From: Cylindrotheca closterium
Taxonomy: Eukaryota; Bacillariophyta; Bacillariophyceae; Bacillariales; Bacillariaceae
Assembly (NCBI GenBank): GCA_933822405.4
Contig: CAKOGP040001736.1
Location: forward strand, 64,981 to 128,980
Direction: 5' to 3'
Length of the DNA: 64,000 nucleotides
Numbering within the stretch: the first letter of the stretch is position 1; each line of letters starts with the position of its first letter. The position numbers and the translations under genes were made by a program. The notes below the pieces were generated by a model. That model was not told the DNA's origin. It saw only the letters and a list, made by a program, of their open reading frames with translations, and did no database searches. Below, in pieces: positions 52,315 to 61,844 of this stretch.

Positions 52315-53601
52315 ATGAACGGCAGCGAACTCGACTCGGTAGAGAAACTCTTGGACGATAGTATTGTCTATATCAATCAAAGAAACCCTCAAAAGGCAGG
52401 GGAGTTGTTGGAGAGAGTGTTGGAGATACGAACGAAAGAGTTTGGTGAAGATGCTCTTTCTGTGGGATTGACATTCTATTACATTGGAAATGTGCTGCGT
52501 ATGGAAGAGAGATTCGATGAAGCCTTGGAGAAACTCAACAGAGCACTCGCTATTCTGATGAAGGAATCGGGAGAAAACCATGCGTATATAGTAAATACTT
52601 ACGAACTGCTTGGCAGAGTCTTTCTCCAGCAAGGTAACTACGAAAAAGCCGAAGAAATGTGCCGGAAGGTTGTGGATCTCCAGGGCGGATTTCATGCACA
52701 AGAGTCGAATTTGATGGATCTGAGCCAAAATCTAGCGCTGTCATTGCAAATGCAAGGCAAGTTTTCAGAAGCAATCAAGATACAAAAGGTCGTGCTTGTA
52801 AAACTACTACAAATACACGGTGAAGACCACCCCGACGTTGTACTTGTATACATTGCCATTGCAGGGCTATTAAAAGGCCAAAAGAGATTGGATGATGCTC
52901 ATCAGATGCTTGATAAAAGCATCGAAATTTGCTATCGGCTACAAGAACTGGGAGACGACTTCGACACAGTTAACCTGGTACGAGCGCTCCGCACCAAAGC
53001 AGGGTTGCTGGAAGAGCAAGGTAACATGGAAGGTTCCACGGAGATGCTTCACAAAGTGACAATGGTGCAAAAGGAATCTCTAGGTGAAATGCACCCCTCA
53101 ACAGCAGAGGCCTATGAAAAGCTTGCAGTAGCATATGCCAAACGAGAAATGCAGGAGGATGGCATCAATGCTCTCAACAAGGCTCTGGAGTTTCGCCAAA
53201 CAGTGCTTGGCGAGGACCATCCCGACACAAAAAAGGTTGTGGGGTTCCTTATAATGTTAAACCGAGAGAAAATTGCGAAAGCGCTGCGATTACAAGGACT
53301 GGCATTGAATGCAAAAGGCGATTCGGCAATGGCGATACGACTCTTCCACGAAGCGCTGGATGTTTACAAGGAAATCTATACTGCTCATCCTAAGATGGCA
53401 ACAGTCTACGAGAGTATTGCGACCGTCAAGGTTGAACAGGGTTTACTGGAAGATGGCATCGCTGCGAGTGCAGAAGCCCTTAAGATTCGTCGCAAAATGC
53501 AAGGTGACGATGACACTGACACGAAGGGACGTATGGAAGCGCATCGATCTTTGCTCAAACGTCTCTTGGAGAATCGTAACGAAATGAGGGAACTGAGATA
53601 A
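52315..53601 (+). CDS. TPR-repeat protein (kinesin-light-chain-like), intact copy
   Basis: Single-exon gene of 428 residues starting MNGSELDSVEKLLDDSI. A longer in-frame start at 52213 is ignored because all paralogues begin at this point. It has tandem 42-residue TPRs: ALSVGLTFYYIGNVLRMEER, EEMCRKVVDLQ, HQMLDKSIEICYRLQEL and the terminal module EQGLLEDGIAASAEALKIRR followed by RSLLKRLLENRNEMRELR. No other domain, leader or membrane segment. It is probably a cytosolic protein-binding scaffold; partners unknown. It is the best template for interpreting the broken copies at 4177, 42233 and 50617. Its 3' flank (ATGAGGGGAAGGGGTGCCAG at about 53647) recurs after the copy at 4177, so duplication included the 3' UTR. 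Confidence 0.87.
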   Translation: MNGSELDSVEKLLDDSIVYINQRNPQKAGELLERVLEIRTKEFGEDALSVGLTFYYIGNVLRMEERFDEALEKLNRALAILMKESGENHAYIVNTYELLGRVFLQQGNYEKAEEMCRKVVDLQGGFHAQESNLMDLSQNLALSLQMQGKFSEAIKIQKVVLVKLLQIHGEDHPDVVLVYIAIAGLLKGQKRLDDAHQMLDKSIEICYRLQELGDDFDTVNLVRALRTKAGLLEEQGNMEGSTEMLHKVTMVQKESLGEMHPSTAEAYEKLAVAYAKREMQEDGINALNKALEFRQTVLGEDHPDTKKVVGFLIMLNREKIAKALRLQGLALNAKGDSAMAIRLFHEALDVYKEIYTAHPKMATVYESIATVKVEQGLLEDGIAASAEALKIRRKMQGDDDTDTKGRMEAHRSLLKRLLENRNEMRELR

Positions 53602-53813
53602 TGATGGAGATTATGTGAAACCGAGTCTGAATGATGGGGAAATGCTATGAGGGGAAGGGGTGCCAGGCTTCAATAAACAAATGTAATGATAAAGACGTCT
53701 CCTAAACTTGTCTATCTATAGATTTTTTAAATTAAAAACAACAACATTGAGATCATAATAGAAAACGGCAAGGGTTCGAGTGCCATCATTGTTCAAGCGG
53801 GGTACCACAAGCC

Positions 53814-56800
53814 TCATTTAATCATTGGCTTCAGTTTGATTCTCATTTGCTTCAAGAACTGTGGAGGTATGCCGAAATCAGTTTTCATCATCGTTACCAG
53901 TGAGTCCTGCTGTTTGTCGATCACTTTTTGTTGCAGGCTGCTTTTTGGCGGCGGTACATCAAGGCTGCTCGGAATGACGACTCTAGCAGCTATTGGGCTA
54001 TGACTTCTGATGGGAAGTGCGCATCCTTTCTTCATGTTTGCAGGGGCTGTGCACAGGCCAGAATCATTCAGCACACCGTCAGGAATCGTTGCACCCGGTA
54101 CACTTACCCTTGATGTGCCGGGGTGACTGACACATCGCTTCTCATCATTTGGGGTAACTTGAAGCGTTCCAATTTCTGAGTCTGATGCTTCGTTCGAGGA
54201 ATGATATGTCCATTCGATGTAGCTGGGGACGCATTGATAATACCAGCTGTCTTGTTCGAGGTGAAATGTCTTGAGCTGTTCGGCTGTCGTGTTTTGAAGC
54301 CGCAATACAAACGATTTGTCCAGTGCATCAGTAGGAGAGAGAAACGTTTCAAGAACCGGCCGCTTTTTAGCGCTATTGTGAAAATACTCGAGGAGCTCCT
54401 TGTCGCCTTGAATGATAGAATCGTCAGTCAGATCCTGCAGAGCATTTTCATGTTGAAACGGAAGAGCCAAAGTGTAGTTTGACCTTGCCACTATGATGTT
54501 CAGAGGTGTTTTTCTTATTGGTTTTTTGACTTCTTTGATGAGCCCTTCATCCGATCCCACCCGCAAGATCCACAAAAATTTGGTTGTGGTCTGAGATTCC
54601 AATGCAAAGCAGAAACGCCGCCAAACTTGAAACATTTTAAGGTCTTGTACCGATGTTTGCACAATATGAACCATACCATACTCTGAGTCATATTGAGCAT
54701 GGCAAGTGCCACTATCTCCGCAGTATGATTTCTCCATTTGAATTGTCATCGTTTCTAGAGGGAAGGGAGAAATGTTGAAATCCTTACTCAACAGAGTCGA
54801 CAGCGCACTGTTTTGTTTTTCCAAATTTGAAATCTCATCATCCGTCCATTCAGCGCTTGCCTGATCGGCAGATGTCGGCAGTATAGCTCGAGATGCAAGA
54901 GTCACACTTTCATCAATATGAGAATAGCAACCATTCTTCTGCACCAATGAACATGGCTTCAGCTCGGATAAATCAGAAATTGTATGTACACGAGATCCAG
55001 GAAAGCTGACTCTTGTAAGGGCTGGGTTCTTCATGCACAAGGTTTCGTCAGGTGCAATTCGTCTCAACACCCCCCTTCGGAATTTCTTGTCGTGTGGTCC
55101 AAAGTAAGACCATTGGATGAAATGTGGAACACAATAGAAGTACCACGCATCAGCCTGCTCCTTTCCGTGGTCCTTTGCAACCTTGATTCCCATCATTTGG
55201 TCACGTGTCGTCTTGACTTGAACAAGACGTTGAATGTGCTCCACGAATATCTTCGCCATATTCTCTGTCGGTTGCAAGAATGTTTCAATCACAGTTCGCC
55301 CTTGAGATGCCAAGTGAACATTCTTGAGTTCTTCCAAGGAGCCACGCACAACCGTATCCTTCGTAATATCTGTAATTGAATCGCTTGATCGAAAATCCAC
55401 TGCTGATGGAGTAAAATTCGACCTCACCAAGATTACATTTCGCGGTTGATGGTAATTGTACCTCAAGGGATTCGAAATGCCTTTGATCAACATGGAGTCG
55501 TTGAAGTCGGTGCGAATGATCCAGAAGAAGCTTTCGTTGCTTTGTGTGACGTTTTCGTCGTTTTGTGAAAATATGCTTTCGACGCAGAAATGACGCCAGG
55601 TGTTGATTTCTGCTTCGTCTCGCAAAGCTGTATGGATGATGTGGACAATCTGTCGGTCATTCTCATTCATAATTGACTGCATTTCTTGAAGAGTCGGTGG
55701 GAAAACACTGTAGAGCAATCGCAACTGCAAGGCGAAACGGCGCTGATTGGCGAAGACATCTTGCTTATTCTCATTCACACTTCCATCTTGCTTCTCGCCC
55801 TTTACTGGCAGACGAATTCTCAGCGCTGGTGTTTTCGCCGACTCCATTTCAATGAAGCAGCCACGGCGAAAAGTGTCAATGTTTCCTTGGCAGAGTTTTC
55901 TGTCTTTCTTTGGGAGCGGACCTTGTATCGCGCTATTTGGAAGACTGATTCTTGTGGTGCCTGGCGAGTCCATGCAGTCCTCTTCTTTTGTGTGGAGTAC
56001 TTTGAGGAATCCGTTTTCTGCCTCATCTCCGTTTGGTGCAAAGTAGCTCCTCTCCATATACTCTGGCACGCAATGGTAATACCATCCATCTTCCTCGTAA
56101 GCTCTGGTAGCATTATTGAAAAGTTCAGCGGTGGAACTCTGAAGATCGTCTATGAAAGTCCTGATTAAACCTTCAGAAGGACGAAGAAACGTTTCTAGCA
56201 GCGGCCTTGTCTGACATGCTTGATGGTAGTCTTGCAGAATTGCGATGTCACCATGAATGACACTCTCTTCGGTTATGTCGGCGAATCCATCATCCGATCG
56301 AAAGTTGAGTGCTGGAGCAGTCTCTGATTTCACAAGCACGATATTTTCTGCGAATGAACTTTTACGGAGTGGCTCCAAAATCGACAGCACTAAACGATAG
56401 TCCGTAAAATCTGCCGCTCGAATGATCCAAAGAAATTCATATGATGTCTGCCGCGTCAAGGAAGATAAGCTCACACGGTGTAGCATATCAGCAAGATTAG
56501 GATCATGCAGCTCCGTGTGGATGACATGGACAATACGGTGGGTGTTCTTCCATTTCCCAGCGCAAGTCTTCTCATGAGTACATTTACTTCGCTCATTGTC
56601 TCCTGAAACTAGCGAAAGATTGTCATACAGATGTTTGCGAACATCTTTGATCCATTCCAAGCGGACAGAAAAATAGGGATCAAGAAGCCACCAAGCCGTT
56701 TTCTCAAACAGCAACGCTTGAACACCCCAGTCAAACTTGGATATTTCACCTCTGGCAACACCAGAAGACACAGGGGACATAGTGCGGAGTGCCATAAAAT

Positions 56801-59800
56801 CATGTTCTGGGTCGTCTAGTTCCGCTTCATCCCAGCACCCCTCGAATAGAAGTGTATCCGCTGTCCTATTGAAAGAACACGAAGGCAGGTACTCCTTTAG
56901 ATTGTGAAGAGCGGTCATGAAACTGGGTCTTGATTTTGGCTGGGTTGCCCAACTCATCCCAGATTTGATGCACGACCTTGTTTTTCCTCGTAGTAAACAT
57001 CCTTTGTCTGATTTCTTTTCCCATGGTGAGTAGAAATGCCATTCCAAGTGGTTGCCAATACAAAGCTGAACCCAGCCAATGCCGTGCCGATCAGCTGCAA
57101 ATAAAGAAGTTACCTTTGCTTGAATTTGATCAACAAAAGTAAGTGCAATGCCATCGTCACTGTCCAAATTTGTCTCCACAAGCATGTGCTCTTTTGAAGC
57201 CTCATGATACGATCGCAACAAATTGAGGTCCCCGAGGAGAACTGATGATTTGTTGAATTCATTCAATAAGCCATTTGCGCGGAAGCTGCCATCATGGTGC
57301 CCGTCAACTCCAATATCAGATGCAACTAGCAGAACGTTGGGAACTGTAGTTAGGGTGCTGATCAGACTCTCCTTCAGTTCTGGAAGTAGTTCTGGGTCTG
57401 TGCGGACAATCCATAAGAACTGCTTGTTTGTTTGTGCTGTCACTGCTGGAACACAAATACTCTGAAACAGCTTCATGCGAGCAGTTCCAAGCTGCATCAA
57501 GGTACCTTGTTGTTGTAGAAAGCGAGTGTAGACAACATGCACTACTTTTCGCTTGTTTTCCCACGCATTTGGAACACCAGGTGACGCCCTTTCCTTCATT
57601 TTTGACACCAACTGCATCAATGACATTCGGTAAATCCCGAAATCCAGTCTCAAAGATTCATATCCCTGTATTTGTTCCTCGATTGATTTGGTTGCAGCAG
57701 TTATGCCTTTGGAACCTTCTTCGTCGTGGTTTGACTCTAGTGTCCGCACTCGAGCAGTCTTTGTTCCAGGTTTGTAAGTTGCATAGCATCCACTTGGTTG
57801 CCATCCAGCGGCATCCTCACAAGGCCTATTCAGTGCATCATCTATATCACCACTTGGAATTACAGTTCCAGGCGTACTGATCCTCGTTGTCCCTGGACGA
57901 CTCAAACAATTTTGTACATCACGACTTGTTCTTAGAAATCCAGTACTATTCGGCGTCGTTGCAGCTGCATTGGGAATCCAATCAAAAAACTTTGGAATGC
58001 ATCGGTAGTACCATGCACCTCCAGCGTGGACTCCACTTCTACCTTTCACCTCCATAGCAAAAGCCTTCTGTATGTCAGATATGAATCGCTTCGACAAGCT
58101 ATCTGTTGGACTCAAAAATGTCTCAAGTAGTGGGCGACGCTGAGAGCTCCGGTGAAAATATTCCAGCATAGTCAGATCACCATATATCAGAGTCTCATTG
58201 TTCAAGTCTGCAATTGCGGCTGGAAGTCGGAAGAATTCAGATGGGGCTGAGCGTGACTTGGCAGCTATTACATTCAGTGGAATGTTGTTAATTGTCTCCA
58301 AGAGCTTCTCTTCAAAATGGGAATTGAGGTCGACTCGAATTATCCATAAGAATTTTTTCGTTGTCTGGACCTCCAACGACATACAGAAGTACCGCCAATA
58401 GAGATATTCAGATTCGTTATGGATGGAAGTCTGTATCACATGAGTCACGCCATGCTCGCTATCCCATTTTGGATTACATGATTGGCTGTCACTACATTGG
58501 GTTTTCTGGATGCGCGATCGCATAGCCTCAACTGCAGCAGGGAAAATATTGAATGCATCCCGCAATACACTTCTCAGATGTCTGTCGTCTTCTGCCAACA
58601 GCTCCAGATCGTTCACTCCAACGTGTATGGGTTGTGGACTTTCCACTGACTCGGGAACAATTGCCCTTGCTGCCAAAGTTTCGTTTGAAAACACTGGGAC
58701 ATAACATCCGTTCTGGATACGAAGCACAACAAGTTTTTCGCACTCAGTACCCCCAATCTCACTCGAATATGGAATTTCAGCTCGCGGCAAGCTGATCCTT
58801 GTGGCACCTGGGCTGTCGCCACATTTCCCGTCTACAGATCCTGCGATACCGAGAAATCCGGCGTCAGACTCGTAACCCTCCGGGGTGAAGTATTCCCATC
58901 CAATATATTGGGAGTTGCATCGGTAATACCAGCTATTTGCATCATCTAGCAGCTGGCTTTCCTCCAGCTGTTTCGCTGTAGAGCCATGAATCTCCTCCAC
59001 AAACGTCTTACTCAATGCATCACTTGGCTCAAGAGAAGTCTCCAAAAGTGTTCGGTTTTGAGCAGCATTGTGAAAATCTTGCAACATTGCAATATCTCCA
59101 TAGAGAAGCGTTTCTTCTGTAATATCCTCGATTGCTTGCGTACTGCGAAAGTTTACTGTGGACGTTTGATCAGATTTGACGACAACAATATTCAGCGGGC
59201 TCTTGCCAACTATGTTGCTTGTCAGAAATCTTTCCATATCTTCTTGTTCATCTTCGGGCAACTCCTTCAACCGAATGATCCACAGGAACTCGTATGATGT
59301 CTGAGCCTCCAAAGAGGCAAATCCGAATTGATCCAAAACGTACACGCTCAATGATGAATCAAGTGACGTTTGAATGACATGGACCACGTTATATTTGTTC
59401 TTCCACATGGTATCCTTGTATATAATCTTCTTCAGCTTCTTTTTAATATTTTCAGAACACGAATGGTCTTTCATGCACTGCCCCTTCAAGTTGTCTTCCA
59501 CAATCAACTCCAAGTGATCTGTCAAGTACCGACGAGATTTCTGAATGCTTGCTTGCATTATTCCAAACGACTCATCAAGTGTTTTCCAATGGGCCTTGTC
59601 TTCATCCACCTGTTCTTCAGTCCACGACGTTTCATCTGTCAGCACTCGCGCCATGCCTGTGGAAGTTGGTGTTCGGGCACGAATCGCCATAAATTCGGTT
59701 TCAGGTAGCTCGGCCCAGCAACCCATGTGAGACTTTTTAGCGTCCTTGCAGTCTTTTGTTTCTTTTTTTATCAAGTGATGCGATTCTGTAAATTCTGGGT

Positions 59801-60725
59801 CGGCTTTCCTCATGGTGGCCCAACTCAAACCTGATGTCACACAAATGTGTGTACTTCCGAGCTGCAGCGATCCCTTGTCAGTGGCATTGTCCCAAGGAGC
59901 ATAGTATTGCCATTCCAGATGCCTGCCTACGCAAATGTTGAACCATGCAGTTTTCTTATGTTTCCCATGAAAGTTGTGATAGGTCATATTTTGAACTGAT
60001 TCCACGAAATTTAGCCCAAGACCATCATCGGCATCCACATTGGTTTCCAGGACATTGCGCAACTGGGCGGCTCCATGGAAGGATTGAACCAACTTCAGAC
60101 TCCCAAAGAAAAGCGAATCTTCATCTATATCTTCAATCGAGTCCTCGCTTCGAAAGCCACCATCCAGCGATCCCTTTCTGACTTCATTGGAACCAACCAC
60201 AACCACATTCGACAATTCACTCACTGCCCCTATGAGTCCATCTTTGAGAGTCACGTCCAGATCCGGATCGGTCCGAATGATCCACAAGAAGTGTTGGTTT
60301 GTTTGCTTTTTAATCGTAGGTAAGCAAAAGGTCGTAAAGAGCTTTAAACGTGCAAGACCGAGCGCCACTAGATTGGGTTGATGTTGCATGAATCTTGTGT
60401 AAATCACATGAACAATTGCTCGCTCGTTTGACCATGACTTTTCTTGATGTGATGCTGTGTGATTTTGCCATTGTGATTGTTTTTGGCTTGCTGTACCTTC
60501 TAATGAAATGTTCGTTTTCGTCACTGGCGCAACGATGACTCTGGACTTGGTATTTCCGTATTGTAGCACATGTTGTTGTTGTTTCTTGTTATTGGAGGTC
60601 GTGTGTTCGGGTGTGTCCAATAGAAAAGGAACCATCGTTGATGCGAGGACACAAGCGAAAAGGACTCTTGTGAGTAAGCGAAAACCATTCTTCTTCCTCT
60701 GGGTTTTCCCAATCATCATCCTCAT
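53814..60725 (-). CDS. Giant protein with seven rhamnosyltransferase-like domains
   Basis: Single-exon gene of about 2303 residues. The frame is open further up, but that part begins with GTG; ATG 60725 gives a short basic N-terminus and a membrane anchor (LLTRVLFACVLASTMVPFLL, about 18-37), as in type II Golgi glycosyltransferases. Seven related units follow, starting near residues 104, 443, 758, 1059, 1396, 1692 and 2017, each opening like VHVIYTRF / VHVIQTS and FLWIIRT. They resemble the putative rhamnosyltransferase family. Units 1 and 4 keep an acidic DxDD (ETNVDADDGLG, ETNLDSDDGIA); the other five have ETSLEPSD, ETFLSPTD, ETFLRPSE, ETFLQPTE and ETFLSPTD in its place and may be inactive binding units. 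The unit order reads A-B-C-A-B-C-C. Expected place: Golgi lumen, building wall or secreted polysaccharides; the donor sugar is inferred. Confidence 0.82.
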   Translation of the reverse strand: MRMMIGKTQRKKNGFRLLTRVLFACVLASTMVPFLLDTPEHTTSNNKKQQQHVLQYGNTKSRVIVAPVTKTNISLEGTASQKQSQWQNHTASHQEKSWSNERAIVHVIYTRFMQHQPNLVALGLARLKLFTTFCLPTIKKQTNQHFLWIIRTDPDLDVTLKDGLIGAVSELSNVVVVGSNEVRKGSLDGGFRSEDSIEDIDEDSLFFGSLKLVQSFHGAAQLRNVLETNVDADDGLGLNFVESVQNMTYHNFHGKHKKTAWFNICVGRHLEWQYYAPWDNATDKGSLQLGSTHICVTSGLSWATMRKADPEFTESHHLIKKETKDCKDAKKSHMGCWAELPETEFMAIRARTPTSTGMARVLTDETSWTEEQVDEDKAHWKTLDESFGIMQASIQKSRRYLTDHLELIVEDNLKGQCMKDHSCSENIKKKLKKIIYKDTMWKNKYNVVHVIQTSLDSSLSVYVLDQFGFASLEAQTSYEFLWIIRLKELPEDEQEDMERFLTSNIVGKSPLNIVVVKSDQTSTVNFRSTQAIEDITEETLLYGDIAMLQDFHNAAQNRTLLETSLEPSDALSKTFVEEIHGSTAKQLEESQLLDDANSWYYRCNSQYIGWEYFTPEGYESDAGFLGIAGSVDGKCGDSPGATRISLPRAEIPYSSEIGGTECEKLVVLRIQNGCYVPVFSNETLAARAIVPESVESPQPIHVGVNDLELLAEDDRHLRSVLRDAFNIFPAAVEAMRSRIQKTQCSDSQSCNPKWDSEHGVTHVIQTSIHNESEYLYWRYFCMSLEVQTTKKFLWIIRVDLNSHFEEKLLETINNIPLNVIAAKSRSAPSEFFRLPAAIADLNNETLIYGDLTMLEYFHRSSQRRPLLETFLSPTDSLSKRFISDIQKAFAMEVKGRSGVHAGGAWYYRCIPKFFDWIPNAAATTPNSTGFLRTSRDVQNCLSRPGTTRISTPGTVIPSGDIDDALNRPCEDAAGWQPSGCYATYKPGTKTARVRTLESNHDEEGSKGITAATKSIEEQIQGYESLRLDFGIYRMSLMQLVSKMKERASPGVPNAWENKRKVVHVVYTRFLQQQGTLMQLGTARMKLFQSICVPAVTAQTNKQFLWIVRTDPELLPELKESLISTLTTVPNVLLVASDIGVDGHHDGSFRANGLLNEFNKSSVLLGDLNLLRSYHEASKEHMLVETNLDSDDGIALTFVDQIQAKVTSLFAADRHGIGWVQLCIGNHLEWHFYSPWEKKSDKGCLLRGKTRSCIKSGMSWATQPKSRPSFMTALHNLKEYLPSCSFNRTADTLLFEGCWDEAELDDPEHDFMALRTMSPVSSGVARGEISKFDWGVQALLFEKTAWWLLDPYFSVRLEWIKDVRKHLYDNLSLVSGDNERSKCTHEKTCAGKWKNTHRIVHVIHTELHDPNLADMLHRVSLSSLTRQTSYEFLWIIRAADFTDYRLVLSILEPLRKSSFAENIVLVKSETAPALNFRSDDGFADITEESVIHGDIAILQDYHQACQTRPLLETFLRPSEGLIRTFIDDLQSSTAELFNNATRAYEEDGWYYHCVPEYMERSYFAPNGDEAENGFLKVLHTKEEDCMDSPGTTRISLPNSAIQGPLPKKDRKLCQGNIDTFRRGCFIEMESAKTPALRIRLPVKGEKQDGSVNENKQDVFANQRRFALQLRLLYSVFPPTLQEMQSIMNENDRQIVHIIHTALRDEAEINTWRHFCVESIFSQNDENVTQSNESFFWIIRTDFNDSMLIKGISNPLRYNYHQPRNVILVRSNFTPSAVDFRSSDSITDITKDTVVRGSLEELKNVHLASQGRTVIETFLQPTENMAKIFVEHIQRLVQVKTTRDQMMGIKVAKDHGKEQADAWYFYCVPHFIQWSYFGPHDKKFRRGVLRRIAPDETLCMKNPALTRVSFPGSRVHTISDLSELKPCSLVQKNGCYSHIDESVTLASRAILPTSADQASAEWTDDEISNLEKQNSALSTLLSKDFNISPFPLETMTIQMEKSYCGDSGTCHAQYDSEYGMVHIVQTSVQDLKMFQVWRRFCFALESQTTTKFLWILRVGSDEGLIKEVKKPIRKTPLNIIVARSNYTLALPFQHENALQDLTDDSIIQGDKELLEYFHNSAKKRPVLETFLSPTDALDKSFVLRLQNTTAEQLKTFHLEQDSWYYQCVPSYIEWTYHSSNEASDSEIGTLQVTPNDEKRCVSHPGTSRVSVPGATIPDGVLNDSGLCTAPANMKKGCALPIRSHSPIAARVVIPSSLDVPPPKSSLQQKVIDKQQDSLVTMMKTDFGIPPQFLKQMRIKLKPMIK

Positions 60726-61844
60726 GCATTGGCGTTTTGAGCGGTCAAATATAGTGTTGTCATTATGTTTTGTCGGCAGAGTGACCCGTCCTCCTGTCAA
60801 ATCGTCATCCACGATCGGTGATGTCTTGGTGGCTACCACTGGGCTCACATTAGTCAGTTTATTCGACTGAGTCGACTTTAGTGATCGGACAGGTCATGTC
60901 ATGTCATTTCATTTCTTCGTTTCAATACTCTTCGCTTTGCTTGCTTCCTTATTACACGCACTTGCCTTGCCTGTCTTTTGTCTTTACTTGTCTCGATCTC
61001 ATCATGGGGGCAGAGATTGGTTGGTATTCTATGCGTTCATATATCGTGCGATATTCTGATGATGCAGACCCAAATACCGGTACTGCACATGTAGTCTAGT
61101 AAAAGAAAGTTACTGGTTGATTGATCATTTTACCGGTACCTGGTACAGTACCAGTACTTTGCTTGTCTTTACTCTAGCTGGCTACTTGTGACACTGCACC
61201 CTTGCTAGCTGATTAGCTGATTGCAAGCCAACCGACCTTGTGCCGGTCTAGATAGCAAATCCTCGAAAGCCACGAATGCTGAAGGCATACTGGTATACCG
61301 GTACCGTATGTGGAATGAAAAGCGGTACATACAATCATAATGTTCTGACTGAACGAAACGTTGTGGGCGCAAGGAGCGCAACACAAGTCTTTTTCTCCAC
61401 AAGTCGAGTTCAGATGAAGATTGGTGGCGCTTTCCCCCGTAGTAGTGTGATAAAAGAAGAAAGTATCAGAGGTACTCTGAGATCTGGAGACCCCCGTGCG
61501 GTGGAAGTTTACTGGATCGGGGAACGTGTTGGAAGTCGTCTGCGCTGGCAAGTCCTTGGGCTTCCCCTTGCATTAAGTAGCTTTCGTCAAATGTAAAAAA
61601 GTTTTTGTAAGATAAATAAGGCAAACGGATACTATTGGAAAATATGTCACAAAGACCGCATACGACATCACATTTATGACATCCGGTTCTGGGGTGCTGC
61701 AGGAAGTAAATCAAATTACTCCGAACTATCATCGGCAACAATGATTGCTACCAAATCCACTAATAACATCATCAACAAGCATCGTCACTACAACGTCAAC
61801 AGCGATACACATCTTGCTGAAGGGACAGGGTCTAACAAGCAATC
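60726..61844. other. Spacer, promoter side of two divergent genes
   Basis: 1.1 kb with no supported gene. It has three TACCGGTA copies (61075, 61131, 61297) within 230 bp and several GGTACC/GTACC words. The first ~120 bp are open in frame with the giant gene, but without ATG. Confidence 0.45.

Noticed and set aside
61276..61596. 106-codon frame upstream of the histidine kinase
   Set aside because: No domain, and it contains a TACCGGTA spacer motif; probably chance.
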